64,000 bases of DNA from Streptomyces caeruleatus (GTDB lineage: Bacteria; Actinomycetota; Actinomycetes; Streptomycetales; Streptomycetaceae). The notes under the pieces were generated by a model, which had not been told where the DNA came from, did not search any database, and saw only the letters and a list, made by a program, of their open reading frames with translations. The DNA lies in the NCBI RefSeq assembly GCF_001514235.1, contig NZ_KQ948925.1:435469-499468 (forward strand). The letters are read 5' to 3'. The position numbers and the translations under genes were made by a program. Shown one piece after another: positions 52,112 to 60,919 of the stretch; the stretch's first letter is position 1; the number at the start of each line of letters is the position of its first letter.

Positions 52112-53767
52112 ATGAGATCCCGCACCGGCATCACCCCACGAACCGCCCCTCGGTCCGCCCGACGGATGGCCGCGGTCGTGGCCGCCGTCCTGGGCCTGCT
52201 CGTCCCCCTGCTCTCCTTCGCCACGCCCGCCCAGGCAGCGGCGACCGGCCTGCACATCCAGAACGGGCGCCTGCTGGAGGCGTCCGGGAACGACTTCGTG
52301 ATGCGGGGCGTCAACCACGCCCACACCTGGTACCCGGGCGAGACCCAGTCGCTGGCCGACGTCAAGGCGCTGGGCGCCAACACCGTCCGCGTGGTGCTCT
52401 CCGACGGCCACCGCTGGGCCAGGAACAGCCCCGAGGACGTGGCCGCCGTCATCGCGCAGTGCAAGGCCAACCGGCTGATCTGTGTGCTGGAGGTGCACGA
52501 CACCACCGGCTACGGGGAGGAGGCCGCGGCCGGGACGCTCGACCACGCGGCCGACTACTGGATCAGCCTGAAGGACGTGCTCGCCGGTGAAGAGGACTAC
52601 GTCATCGTCAACATCGGCAACGAGCCCTGGGGCAACACCAACCCGGCCGGCTGGACCGAGCCCACGATCGCGGCGGTGAAGAAGCTGCGCGCCGCCGGGT
52701 TCGCCCACACGATCATGGTGGACGCGCCCAACTGGGGCCAGGACTGGCAGGGCGTCATGCGCGCCAACGCCCAGACCGTGTACGACGCCGACCCCACCGG
52801 CAACCTGATCTTCTCGATCCACATGTACAGCGTCTACGACACCGCGCAGGAGATCACGGACTATCTGAACGCCTTCGTCAACGCCCGACTGCCGCTCCTC
52901 ATCGGCGAGTTCGGCGGCCCTGGCGACCAGTACGGCGACCCGGACGAGGACACCATGATGGCCGCCGCCCAGCAGCTCCGGCTCGGTTACCTGGCCTGGT
53001 CCTGGAGCGGCAACACCGACCCGGTCCTCGACCTGTCGATCGGCTTCGACCCGACGCGGCTCAGCTCCTGGGGCCAGCGCATCTTCCACGGCGCGAACGG
53101 CATCGCCGCCACGTCCGAGGAGGCCGACGTCTACTCCTCCTCCGGCGGCGACACCACTGCCCCGACCGCGCCCGGGACGCCGACGGCCTCCGCCGTGACG
53201 TCCTCGTCCGTCACCCTGGACTGGGCCGCCGCCACCGACGCGAACGGCGTCACCGGCTACGACGTCGTCCGCGTCGCCGGCACGACCGAGACCGCGGCCA
53301 CCACGACGACCCGCACCTCGGCCACCGTGACCGGCCTCGCCCCGGAGACCTCGTACACCTTCGCCGTCTACGCGCGCGACGCCGCCGGCAACCGCTCCCA
53401 GCGCTCCGGCACGGTGGCGGTGACCACGTCGTCCGGTGGGTCGTCGGCTTCGTGCGCGGTGGCGTACCGGGTCTCGAACGAGTGGCCCGGCGGCTTCCAG
53501 GGCGAGGTCGTCATCCGTAACACCGGCGACTCGGCGATCAACAGCTGGACGCTGCGCTGGACCTTCCCGGACAGTCAGCGCGTCAGCAACCTGTGGGGCG
53601 GCACCGCGACGCAGAGCGGCGCCGACGTGAGCGTCGCCTCCGCGTCGTACACGGCGACGATCGCCCCGGCGGGGTCGGTCACCCTGGGCTTCACGGCCAC
53701 GAAGGGCAGCACGAACCCGAGCCCCGCGGCCTTCACGCTCAACGAGTCGGCCTGCTCGGCGGCCTGA
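52112..53767 (+). CDS. Secreted beta-mannanase (GH5) with FN3 and CBM2
   Basis: This 551-residue exported enzyme has a signal peptide (to AQAA, about residue 43) and a GH5 barrel of the mannanase type (GLHIQNGRLLEASGNDFVMRGVNHAHTWYPGET). The acid/base glutamate is in IGNEPWG near residue 171 and the nucleophile in LIGEFGG near 266. A fibronectin type III domain (TAPTAPGTPTASAVTSSSVTLDW) and a C-terminal CBM2 (CAVAYRVSNEWPGGFQGEV) follow. It cleaves beta-1,4-mannan. CGGAG precedes ATG 52112. The esterase upstream could remove acetyl groups to open galactoglucomannan for it. Confidence 0.92.
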   Translation: MRSRTGITPRTAPRSARRMAAVVAAVLGLLVPLLSFATPAQAAATGLHIQNGRLLEASGNDFVMRGVNHAHTWYPGETQSLADVKALGANTVRVVLSDGHRWARNSPEDVAAVIAQCKANRLICVLEVHDTTGYGEEAAAGTLDHAADYWISLKDVLAGEEDYVIVNIGNEPWGNTNPAGWTEPTIAAVKKLRAAGFAHTIMVDAPNWGQDWQGVMRANAQTVYDADPTGNLIFSIHMYSVYDTAQEITDYLNAFVNARLPLLIGEFGGPGDQYGDPDEDTMMAAAQQLRLGYLAWSWSGNTDPVLDLSIGFDPTRLSSWGQRIFHGANGIAATSEEADVYSSSGGDTTAPTAPGTPTASAVTSSSVTLDWAAATDANGVTGYDVVRVAGTTETAATTTTRTSATVTGLAPETSYTFAVYARDAAGNRSQRSGTVAVTTSSGGSSASCAVAYRVSNEWPGGFQGEVVIRNTGDSAINSWTLRWTFPDSQRVSNLWGGTATQSGADVSVASASYTATIAPAGSVTLGFTATKGSTNPSPAAFTLNESACSAA

Positions 53768-53777
53768 CGTACACCCA

Positions 53778-53819
53778 GCCCTCCTCGGCGTCCTGGCAGG
53801 TCAGGGCACCGAGGAGGGC
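53778..53819 (+). terminator. 11-bp hairpin after the mannanase gene
   Basis: GCCCTCCTCGG and CCGAGGAGGGC pair perfectly around a 20-base loop, 10 bases after the mannanase stop codon. Confidence 0.8.
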
Positions 53820-53888
53820 GCGCTTGCGCGCACAGGACCGTGACAGGAACCACACAGACCCCGTGTACGAGGCAAGGAGAAGCTCTGG

Positions 53889-53907
53889 ATAAGGGAGGCT
53901 GGCCTAA
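53889..53907. promoter_or_regulatory. Iron-box-like site (DmdR1/IdeR type)
   Basis: ATAAGGGAGGCTGGCCTAA matches the 19-bp consensus TTAGGTTAGGCTAACCTAA at 13 positions, including the central AGGCT and the right half CCTAA. It stands upstream of the siderophore-permease fragments. Confidence 0.5.
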
Positions 53908-53950
53908 CGGCTGACCACCGCACCTCCGCGACCGCCAGAGCGAGCCCCCG

Positions 53951-54406
53951 GTGAAACTGGCGCCGGCCGGGACGGCGAAGTCGTCGCGCGGACCTGGCCG
54001 TTCGTGCTGGTGGGGGCTGTTGCTGGTCGCCGTGACGGCGCGAGGTCTGGACGCGCTGGCTCTCGGCGACGACGTGGCGCGGGGGCTCGGCCACCGGGTC
54101 GGGCTGCTGCGGGCCGTCGGCGCGCTCGCCGCGACCGTCCTGACCGGGGTCGCCGTCGCGGTGGCCGGTCCGATCGCCTTCACCGGCCTGGCCGTTCCGC
54201 ACATCGCGCGGGCGCTGGTGGGTGCCGACCACCGGTGGGTGCTCGCCCTGGCCGCGCTGCTGGGTCCCGTGGTGATCCTGGTGTCCGACGTGCTCGGCCG
54301 GGTCGTCTTCGCGCCCTCGGAAGTGCCGGTGGCCGTGATGACCGCGTTGCTCGGCGTGCCGTTCCTGGTCGCGCTGGTACGGAGGCAGGCGACGGTGCCG
54401 GCATGA
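53951..54406 (+). pseudogene. C-terminal fragment of a FecCD-type siderophore ABC permease
   Basis: About 150 residues remain of a family normally near 340. The preserved part is the C-terminal third: LALGDDVARGLGHRVGLLRAVGALAATVLTGVAVAVAGPIAFTGLAVPHIARALVGADHRWVLALAALLGPVVILVSDVLGRVVFAPSEVPVAVMTALLG. A GTG at 53951 opens the frame but the upstream 20 residues are not homologous. Intact relatives import ferric siderophores. The iron-box-like sequence 44 bases upstream suggests a deletion joined the operon promoter to this 3' end. It still overlaps the next permease start as ATGA. Confidence 0.75.
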
Positions 54407-54965
54407 CCCAGCCCCTGGAGCGAACCGTCCCGGCCCCCCGGCGTCTTCGCCCGGCCGGCTACACCGTCGTCCGCGTACGGGACGGCAGTTTCCTGCTGCA
54501 CCGCCGGGCCCGTGCCGTGGCCGTGCTCCTGGCCGCCGTGCTCGCGGTGACGGTCGTGGTCTCCCTGTGCGTCGGCGAGTCGTACGTCGTACACCCTTCT
54601 GCCGTACGTGTCGGTCGTGGGCGGGCTGTCGGCCGCCGCGCTGGTCTACGTGTTCGCCTGGCGGGGCGGGCTGCATGCCACGCGTTTCGTCCTCGTCGGG
54701 ATCGGGTGTCTCGATCGCGCTCGGTTCGCTGACCCGGCTGTTCCTCACCAAGGGCGACTATCTGGTGGCCCAGCAGGCCAAGGTGTGGCTGACGGGCTCG
54801 CTCAACGGCCGGGGTTACGACCAGGCCGCGCCGCTCGCGCTGGTCCTCGCGGTCCTGGTCCCGGCGCTGCTGTGGGCGGCCCACGCGCAGCGCATGGTGT
54901 CCCTGGACGACAGCACGGCGACCGCGCTGGGGGTGCGGCTGGGTGCGGTACGGCTGGGTCTCACC
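54403..54965 (+). pseudogene. Decayed second FecCD-type siderophore permease
   Basis: ATG 54403 opens a normal N-terminus (LRPAGYTVVRVRDGSFLLHRRARAVAVLLAAVLAVTVVVSLCVGESYV). At about 54597 the frame jumps, after an internal deletion, to GGLSAAALVYVFAWRGGLHATRFVLVGIG. Near 54695 it shifts again to VSIALGSLTRLFLTKGDYLVAQQAKVWLTGSLNGRGYDQ ... DDSTATALGVRLGAVRLGL, and homology stops near 54965. Three frames and two gaps make this clearly non-functional. Together with the preceding fragment it marks a lost iron-siderophore importer. Confidence 0.8.
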
Positions 54966-55042
54966 GCGACCCGGCCGGACCGACGCCCGGTCAACGACGA
55001 AGGCGTGTGCGGGCGATCAGCCAGCTCCTCAGCCGGGTCTCC

Positions 55043-55441
55043 TCAGCCGGAGCGCCGGGCCAGGTCCTCCAGGGCCGCGACGGCCCGGTCGGCGTGCTCG
55101 TGCGGCACGAAGAGGTGGTCGTGGTGGTATCCGGCCACGACGTTGCAGCTCAGGCCGGCGTCGGCGAGTTCCCGTGCGAACGCCGCGGTCAGGCCGACCG
55201 CGTGGAGCGCGGATTCGACGCGCAGGGTGATCCAGCCGGCGACATAGTCGTACGCGAGTCCGGCCGCGTCCGCCTCCTCCTGTCGCACCACCAGGGTCAG
55301 GCCCTCCGGTTCGGCGACCGTGACGGCCGGGGTGGTGCCGGAGGGCACGTCCCCCTTGACCGTGGTGAACACATAGCGGCCCGGGTTCAGCTGCGGACGC
55401 ATTCCGCTCAGCAGTTTGCTCAGGTCACTCTCACCGGCCAT
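55043..55441 (-). CDS. ACT-domain protein
   Basis: This 132-residue protein has tandem ACT-like folds: LLSGMRPQLNPGRYVFTTVKGDVPSG and LTLVVRQEEADAAGLAYDYVAGWITLRVESALHAVGLTAAFARELADAGLSCNVVAGYHHDHLFVPHEHADRAVAALEDL. ACT proteins bind amino acids as regulators; this small stand-alone family is common in bacteria, with no assigned role. ATG 55441 lacks a clear ribosome site. It ends beside the decayed permease and is divergent from the EF-hand gene. Confidence 0.8.
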   Translation of the reverse strand: MAGESDLSKLLSGMRPQLNPGRYVFTTVKGDVPSGTTPAVTVAEPEGLTLVVRQEEADAAGLAYDYVAGWITLRVESALHAVGLTAAFARELADAGLSCNVVAGYHHDHLFVPHEHADRAVAALEDLARRSG

Positions 55442-55547
55442 GGGCCACACATTACGGCGGAGGGAACCCGCGGGCGCGTGGCGGCGTTCTCCTCTGGTGA
55501 CGGGGTGCGTCGGCCGGCCCGCCGACGACAGGAACGAGGATGACACG

Positions 55548-55802
55548 ATGAGTGACAAGGCCCGCAAGCTGTTCGAGGCGCTCGACCTCGACGAGAACGG
55601 GACCCTGACCCGCGCGGAGGTGATCATCGCGCTGCGGACGAAGGGGCCGTCTCTGGCCGCCTCGGGAGACCTGCCGTTCTGGGGCCTGGGCGACGAGGAC
55701 GCCTCCTCCGCGCTGTTCGACGCCGCCGACCAGAACGGCGACGAGGTGCTGACCCTGGAGGAGTTCACGGCGGTGGTGGACCGCCGTTTCGGCTGGCGGT
55801 GA
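55548..55802 (+). CDS. Two-EF-hand calcium-binding protein
   Basis: This 84-residue acidic protein has two EF-hand loops, DLDENGTLTRAE near residues 13-24 and DAADQNGDEVLTLEE near 59-73, each with Asp/Asn/Glu at the usual calcium ligand positions. Streptomyces calerythrin-like and CabC-like proteins of this kind buffer or sense calcium in aerial growth; the role here is unknown. GAGGA lies about nine bases before ATG 55548. It is divergent from the ACT-domain gene. Confidence 0.87.
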   Translation: MSDKARKLFEALDLDENGTLTRAEVIIALRTKGPSLAASGDLPFWGLGDEDASSALFDAADQNGDEVLTLEEFTAVVDRRFGWR

Positions 55803-55914
55803 CCGGCCTGACGCCTGCCGGGTAGGCCGTCTGCGGCCACATCCTTCCCTCCCCTTCAGCCTTTTGACGACCCCTCATGACGCCGTCGAGCGCGATCTGA
55901 TGTTGTGCACTTTC

Positions 55915-55943
55915 TTGACGGCAGTCACCAGAGAGCCTACCTT
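55915..55943 (+). promoter_or_regulatory. Promoter of the MFS-hydrolase operon
   Basis: TTGACG (55915-55920) and TACCTT (55938-55943) are separated by 17 bases, 35 bases before the MFS start codon. Confidence 0.65.
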
Positions 55944-55977
55944 CACGGTGTCCTTCCCCCGCTCAAGGGAGACCGCG

Positions 55978-57336
55978 ATGCCCCCGTCCCCCATCGCACC
56001 ACCGTCACCGGCCGGCCCCGAAAGCACCCGGCAACTCCGCCGGGTCGCGCTCTCCGGGCTGCTCGGTACGGCCGTGGAGTTCTACGACTTCCTCGTCTAC
56101 GGCACCGTCGCCGCCCTCGTCTTCGGCGAACTGTTCTTCCCCGGCGCCGACCCGGCCGTCGGCACCATCGCCGCGTTCGGCACCTTCGCCGCCGGCTATG
56201 TCGCCCGCCCGCTCGGCGGCATCGTCTTCGGCCACTTCGGCGACCGGCTCGGCCGCAAGTCGATGCTGCTGCTCACCATGGGCCTGATGGGCGGCGCCAG
56301 CTTCCTGATCGGCCTGCTTCCCACGTACGACACGATCGGCGTCTGGGCTCCGGTCCTGCTGATCACCCTGCGCGTCGTCCAGGGCATCGCCATCGGCGGT
56401 GAGTGGGGCGGCGCCACCCTGATGGTCGTCGAGCACGCCGGGGAGCGGCGCCGCGGCCTGTGGTCTAGCTTCACGCAGATGGGAGCCCCGCTCGGCTCCC
56501 TGCTCTCCTCGCTCGTCGTCACCCTCGTGGTCGCCATGCCCCGGGACCAGTTCGCCGCCTGGGGCTGGCGGGTGCCGTTCCTGCTGAGCGTGGTGCTGCT
56601 CGGCGTCGGCCTCTTCGTCCGGCTCAAGGTCGTCGAGAGCCCGCTGTTCGCCGAGGTGAAGAAGGACCGCGGCGAGGCCCGGCTGCCCATCGTCGACGTG
56701 CTGCGCCGCCCCCGGCCGCTGCTGCTGGCCTGCTGTGTCGGCATCGGCGCCTTCACCGCCCAGTCCCTGCTGACCAGTTACCTCATCGCCTACGCCACCG
56801 GCATCGGATACGCCCGCCCGCAGGTGCTCACCGCGCTCACCGTCTCCGCCTGCGTCGCCCTGGTCGTCCTGCCCTGCGCGTCCGCGCTGTCCGACCGCGT
56901 CGGCCGCCGCCCGGTCGTCCTCGCCGGAGCCCTCACCTCGGCCGCGCTGGCCTTCCCCGTCCTCGCGCTGGTCGACTCCAGGTCACCCGGACTGCTGATC
57001 CTCGCCGTCGTCCTCGGCCACGGCATCGCCCAGTCCGCTATGTACGGCCCGCTCGGCGCCCTGCTCACCGAGATGTTCGGCACCCGGGTCCGCTACACCG
57101 GCGCCTCCCTCGGCTACCAGGGCGCCACTCTCATCGGCGCCGGCTTCTCCCCCATGATCGCCGGAAGCCTGGTGGCCGGCAGCGGCAACGGCACTCCCGT
57201 CGCCCTGCTGATCTGCGGCGGCTCCCTCATCACCGCGCTGACCGTCTGGTTCGTGCGCGAGACCAGCAACACCTCGCTCTCCGGCTCCGCGACCGAGCGC
57301 TCCGACTCCCCCCACACACAGGAGATCTCCGCATGA
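55978..57336 (+). CDS. MFS transporter, metabolite:H+ symporter type
   Basis: This 452-residue MFS protein has 12 helices. The MHS-subfamily motif ALSGLLGTAVEFYDFLVYGTVAALVFGELFF and GHFGDRLGRKSMLLLTMGLMG are diagnostic; GGEWGGATLMVVEHA and a second DRVGRRPVV repeat follow. Such symporters import shikimate, hydroxybenzoates, citrate or other carboxylates. AAGGGAGA precedes ATG 55978. The ATGA overlap with a secreted hydrolase gene suggests it imports the acid released by that hydrolase. Confidence 0.88.
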   Translation: MPPSPIAPPSPAGPESTRQLRRVALSGLLGTAVEFYDFLVYGTVAALVFGELFFPGADPAVGTIAAFGTFAAGYVARPLGGIVFGHFGDRLGRKSMLLLTMGLMGGASFLIGLLPTYDTIGVWAPVLLITLRVVQGIAIGGEWGGATLMVVEHAGERRRGLWSSFTQMGAPLGSLLSSLVVTLVVAMPRDQFAAWGWRVPFLLSVVLLGVGLFVRLKVVESPLFAEVKKDRGEARLPIVDVLRRPRPLLLACCVGIGAFTAQSLLTSYLIAYATGIGYARPQVLTALTVSACVALVVLPCASALSDRVGRRPVVLAGALTSAALAFPVLALVDSRSPGLLILAVVLGHGIAQSAMYGPLGALLTEMFGTRVRYTGASLGYQGATLIGAGFSPMIAGSLVAGSGNGTPVALLICGGSLITALTVWFVRETSNTSLSGSATERSDSPHTQEISA

Positions 57337-58757
57337 CGACCGACTCCGCGACCCCGGCGGCGCACACGCGCCGGACCCGTACCCGCCGCCGTACCCGCAC
57401 CGCCTGTGCGGCGGCCTTCCTCCTCGCCGTCACCGCGCTGCCCGCCTCGACCGCCGCCGCCGCGGACACGACCCATGTGGACGGCCGGCTCCCCTCGGGC
57501 GCCACGTACATGATGGACGTGCCGGCCCAGTGGAACGGCACCGTCCTGCTCTTCAGCCACGGCTACGCGTCCGGCCCGGCCAACCCCGCGCAGAACGCCC
57601 CGGACGACGCCACCAAGGCCCTGCTCCTGCGCGGCGGATACGCCCTCGTCGGCTCCTCCTACGCCACCACCGGCTGGGCGGTGACGGACGCGGTGCCCGA
57701 TCAGCTCGCCACGCTGAGCGCCTTCACCGAACGCTTCGGGACGGCCTCCCGCACCATCGCCTGGGGACGGTCGTACGGCGGACTCGTCACCACCGCCATC
57801 GCCGAGCGCAGTCCGGACCGGATCGACGGGTCGCTCTCGCTGTGCGGCCTGGTCCACGGCGGCGTCGCCAACTGGAACAACACCCTCGACCCGGTCTTCG
57901 CCCTCAAGACGCTCCTCGCGCCCGGTTCCGACGTCCCGCTGGTGGACATCGCCGACCAGGCGGCCGCCGACGACGCGGCCGACGAGCTGACGTCGGTGGT
58001 CGACTCGGCGCAGACCACCGCCGAGGGGCGGGCGCGTATCGCCCTCGCCGCCGCCCTGCACAACATCCCCGTCTGGAACCAGCCCACGCAGACCCGGCCC
58101 GCCCCGAGCGACTGGGACGCCCAGCAGGCCAACCAGTACGAGGCCGTCAAGGGTCTGCTCCAGATCGCCGCCTTCAACCGGCGTCAGGAGTCAGAGGCCC
58201 GGGCGGGCGGCAACATGTCCTGGAACACCGGCGTCGACTACGCCCGTCTGCTGGGCATGTCCTCCGTCTACAAGGAGGTCACCGAGCTGTACAAGAAGGC
58301 CGGTCTCTCCCTGCGCGCCGACCTCGCCGCCCTCAACCGTGCCCCGCGCATCGGCGCCGACCCGGACGCCGTGGCCTGGATGAGCCGCACCAGCTCCTTC
58401 ACGGGCGAGCTGACCAAGCCGCAGCTCTCCGTCCACACCGTCGGCGACGCCCTGGTCCCCGTGCAGACGGAGAGCGCCCTGAAGCGCGCCGTCACCGCCG
58501 CCGGGTCGGCGTCCCTGCTGCGGCAGGCGTACACGGACAACGCCGGGCACTGCACCTTCAGCCCCGCCGAACAGCTCGCGGCCCTGCACACCCTGGAGGA
58601 CCGCCTCACCACCGGAAAGTGGACCGGCACCGATCCGGAGTCCCTCAACTCCCGTGCCACGAAGGCAGATCCGACGACACCCACGCGCTATGCCCCGTAC
58701 CGCCCCACCCCGTACCTACGGCCGTACGACCTTGCCCACCCCGCCGACGGCCGGTGA
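57333..58757 (+). CDS. Secreted alpha/beta hydrolase
   Basis: This 474-residue exported protein has an Arg/Thr-rich N-terminus, signal helix and AAAADT cleavage region near residue 45. The hydrolase fold shows LLFSHGYASGP, nucleophile IAWGRSYGGLVTTAIAE (GRSYGG) and late acid/histidine candidates HTVGDALVPV and DNAGHCTF. A closed loop region containing YDYARLL-like text is absent. It resembles large secreted esterases; tannase/feruloyl-esterase-like activity is an inference from its neighbours (MFS importer, PaaX, FAD monooxygenase). AGGAGA precedes ATG 57333, coupled to the MFS gene. Confidence 0.75.
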   Translation: MTTDSATPAAHTRRTRTRRRTRTACAAAFLLAVTALPASTAAAADTTHVDGRLPSGATYMMDVPAQWNGTVLLFSHGYASGPANPAQNAPDDATKALLLRGGYALVGSSYATTGWAVTDAVPDQLATLSAFTERFGTASRTIAWGRSYGGLVTTAIAERSPDRIDGSLSLCGLVHGGVANWNNTLDPVFALKTLLAPGSDVPLVDIADQAAADDAADELTSVVDSAQTTAEGRARIALAAALHNIPVWNQPTQTRPAPSDWDAQQANQYEAVKGLLQIAAFNRRQESEARAGGNMSWNTGVDYARLLGMSSVYKEVTELYKKAGLSLRADLAALNRAPRIGADPDAVAWMSRTSSFTGELTKPQLSVHTVGDALVPVQTESALKRAVTAAGSASLLRQAYTDNAGHCTFSPAEQLAALHTLEDRLTTGKWTGTDPESLNSRATKADPTTPTRYAPYRPTPYLRPYDLAHPADGR

Positions 58758-58764
58758 AGCCGTG

Positions 58765-58796
58765 CGACCGCCCGCCGCGCCCTCGGTGGGCGGTCG
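58765..58796 (+). terminator. 9-bp hairpin between hydrolase and PaaX genes
   Basis: CGACCGCCC and GGGCGGTCG pair perfectly around a 14-base loop, 7 bases after the hydrolase stop. The PaaX -10 hexamer follows directly. Confidence 0.7.
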
Positions 58797-58809
58797 TACG
58801 CTGTGCTCC

Positions 58810-59661
58810 GTGGAGGACGACGACATCCTGGACGGTCAGGGCAGCTCAGAGGGGCCGCAGCAGCGCCCGCAGTCCCTCATGCTGACCTTCTTCGGCAACC
58901 ACGTCCTGGAGGAAGGCGACCTGTGCGTCTACTCGGGCAGCATCATCGACGTGCTCGGCCGGGTCGGGGTCGGTGAGCAGGCCGTGCGCTCGACCCTCAC
59001 CCGGATGGTCAACCGCGGTCTGCTGCGGCGCCAGCGCGAGGGCCGCAAGATGTTCTTCGGCCTGACCCCGCAGGCGACCCGCGTCCTTCAGGACGGCCGC
59101 ACCCGCATCTGGCGGCAGGGCGCGGTCAACGACGACTGGGACGGCTCCTGGACCCTGCTCGGCTTCTCCCTCCCCGACTCCTGGAAACGCCAGCGCCACG
59201 ACCTGCGCTCCCGGCTCACCTGGTCCGGGTTCGGGGCGCTGTACAGCGGGCTGTGGATCGCGCCGGGGAAGGTCGACGTCGGCGCCGTCGTCGCGGAGCT
59301 GGGCCTGGCGGACCACGTCAAGATCTTCCACGCCCAGGCGGACGACGCCACCGACATCGCGCAGATGATCCACGGCACCTGGGACCTGGAGAGCATCGCC
59401 GCGCGTTACGTCACCTTCGACAAGCGATGGACGGCCCGGCTGGACGCGGGAGCGGGAGACGACCCGATCGGCACCCGGCTGCGGCTGGTCAGCGAATGGC
59501 TCTGGACCATCCGCACGGACCCGCGGCTCCCCGCCCGGCACCTTCCCCCCGACTGGCCGGCCCGCGCCGCCCAGGAGACGTTCCGCCGCGTCGCCCAGCA
59601 CACCGAACGGCCCGCACGGCTGATGGCGCGGGATCTGCTGGAGACGACACAGTTGAGGTAG
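58810..59661 (+). CDS. PaaX-family transcriptional regulator
   Basis: This 283-residue regulator has a PaaX N-terminal winged helix (PQSLMLTFFGNHVLEEGDLCVYSGSIIDVLGRVGVGEQAVRSTLTRMVNRGLLRRQREGRKMFFGLT), a central Cas2-like domain and a C-terminal helical domain. PaaX proteins repress aromatic-acid catabolic genes until a CoA thioester of the substrate appears. GTG 58810 has no ribosome site but TACGCT lies seven bases upstream, so leaderless translation is plausible. It sits between hydrolase and FAD monooxygenase genes and probably controls the locus. Confidence 0.87.
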   Translation: MEDDDILDGQGSSEGPQQRPQSLMLTFFGNHVLEEGDLCVYSGSIIDVLGRVGVGEQAVRSTLTRMVNRGLLRRQREGRKMFFGLTPQATRVLQDGRTRIWRQGAVNDDWDGSWTLLGFSLPDSWKRQRHDLRSRLTWSGFGALYSGLWIAPGKVDVGAVVAELGLADHVKIFHAQADDATDIAQMIHGTWDLESIAARYVTFDKRWTARLDAGAGDDPIGTRLRLVSEWLWTIRTDPRLPARHLPPDWPARAAQETFRRVAQHTERPARLMARDLLETTQLR

Positions 59662-59695
59662 CAAGCGGCGCCGTCCGACGCGGAGGAGTGGCTCC

Positions 59696-60919
59696 ATGCC
59701 CGACCCTGTGCTGCCCGTCCCCGTGCCGTCCGGCCGTGTGAACGGCCCCCGGATCGCCGTCGTCGGGGGCGGCATCGGCGGCCTGGCAGCCGCCGCCTTC
59801 CTGCACCGCGCCGGGCTCACCGCCACCGTCCACGAGCAGGCGCCCGCCCTCACCGAGGTCGGCGCCGGACTGGTCGCCGCCCCGAACGCCGTACGGCTGC
59901 TGCGACGGCTCGGCGTCATGGAGCGGTTTCTGCGGCGGGCCGTACCGCTGGACCGGGCGTGGGAGTTCCGCCGCTGGGCCGATGGGAGGGTGCTTTCGGT
60001 GGAGCGACTGAGCGGTGTGTGCGAGGAGTTGTACGGCGAGCGCACCTACACCGTGCACCGGGCCGATCTGCTGGACGCCGTCAGGTCGGCCGTGCCCGAG
60101 GGCTGGATCCGGCTCGGCGCCCGCTGCACGGCGGTCGCGCCGGGCCCGGACGGTGTGTCGCTGCGTTTCGCCGACGGCAGCGAGGCCGAGGCGGACGTCG
60201 TCGTCGGCGCCGACGGGGTGCACTCCGTCGTCCGCGGCGCGGTGACCGAACCCGCGCCGCCGGAGTACTCCGGGATGTGCGCCTTCCGCACCACCGTCCC
60301 CGCCCACGCCGCGCCCGCCTTCGCCCTTCGGCCCGCCCAGACCCTCTGGCTCGGACCCGGCCGGCACTTCGTGCACTACCCGATCGCGGGCGGGCAGGCC
60401 GTCAATGTCGTCGCCGTCGCCCCCGCCGGGGACTTCACCGATGAGTCCTGGAGCGCCACGGCCACGGTCGAGGAGTTCCACGCCGAGTTCGCGGGCTGGG
60501 ATCCCCGGGTGACGGACCTCATCGCCGCCGGCGGGGTCCCCGGACGCTGGGCGCTGCTGGACCGGACGCCCCTGCGGCGCTGGAGCCGGGGCGGGGTGAC
60601 ACTGCTCGGGGACGCCGCGCACCCCATGTTCCCGTTCTTCGCGCAGGGCGCGGCCCAGTCCCTGGAGGACGCCGCGGTGCTGGCCCGCTGCCTGGCCGCG
60701 TGCCCGGGCGACCCGGCCGGTGCCCTGCGGCGGTACGAGTCGGCGCGCCTCGGACGCACCACCCGCCTCCAGCGGGTCAGTCACGCCCGGCGGGACGTCA
60801 ACCACCTGCCCGACGGGCCCGAGCAGCGGGCCCGGGACACGGCACTGGCGGGGGCCGACCCCTTGGTGGCCAACGGCTGGATCTACGGATACGACGCCGA
60901 GGGCACGCCCGTTTCCTGA
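59696..60919 (+). CDS. FAD-dependent aromatic monooxygenase (salicylate hydroxylase type)
   Basis: This 407-residue class A flavoprotein monooxygenase has a dinucleotide fold IAVVGGGIGGLAAAAFLHRAG near residue 20, the DG motif VVVGADGVHSVVR, and GDAAHPMFPFFAQGAAQSLEDAAVLAR for the FAD ribityl chain. It should use NAD(P)H and O2 to hydroxylate an aromatic ring, as salicylate or hydroxybenzoate hydroxylases do. GGAGGAG precedes ATG 59696, 34 bases after PaaX. The stop codon lies inside the first unit of a 19-bp triple repeat. Confidence 0.88.
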   Translation: MPDPVLPVPVPSGRVNGPRIAVVGGGIGGLAAAAFLHRAGLTATVHEQAPALTEVGAGLVAAPNAVRLLRRLGVMERFLRRAVPLDRAWEFRRWADGRVLSVERLSGVCEELYGERTYTVHRADLLDAVRSAVPEGWIRLGARCTAVAPGPDGVSLRFADGSEAEADVVVGADGVHSVVRGAVTEPAPPEYSGMCAFRTTVPAHAAPAFALRPAQTLWLGPGRHFVHYPIAGGQAVNVVAVAPAGDFTDESWSATATVEEFHAEFAGWDPRVTDLIAAGGVPGRWALLDRTPLRRWSRGGVTLLGDAAHPMFPFFAQGAAQSLEDAAVLARCLAACPGDPAGALRRYESARLGRTTRLQRVSHARRDVNHLPDGPEQRARDTALAGADPLVANGWIYGYDAEGTPVS

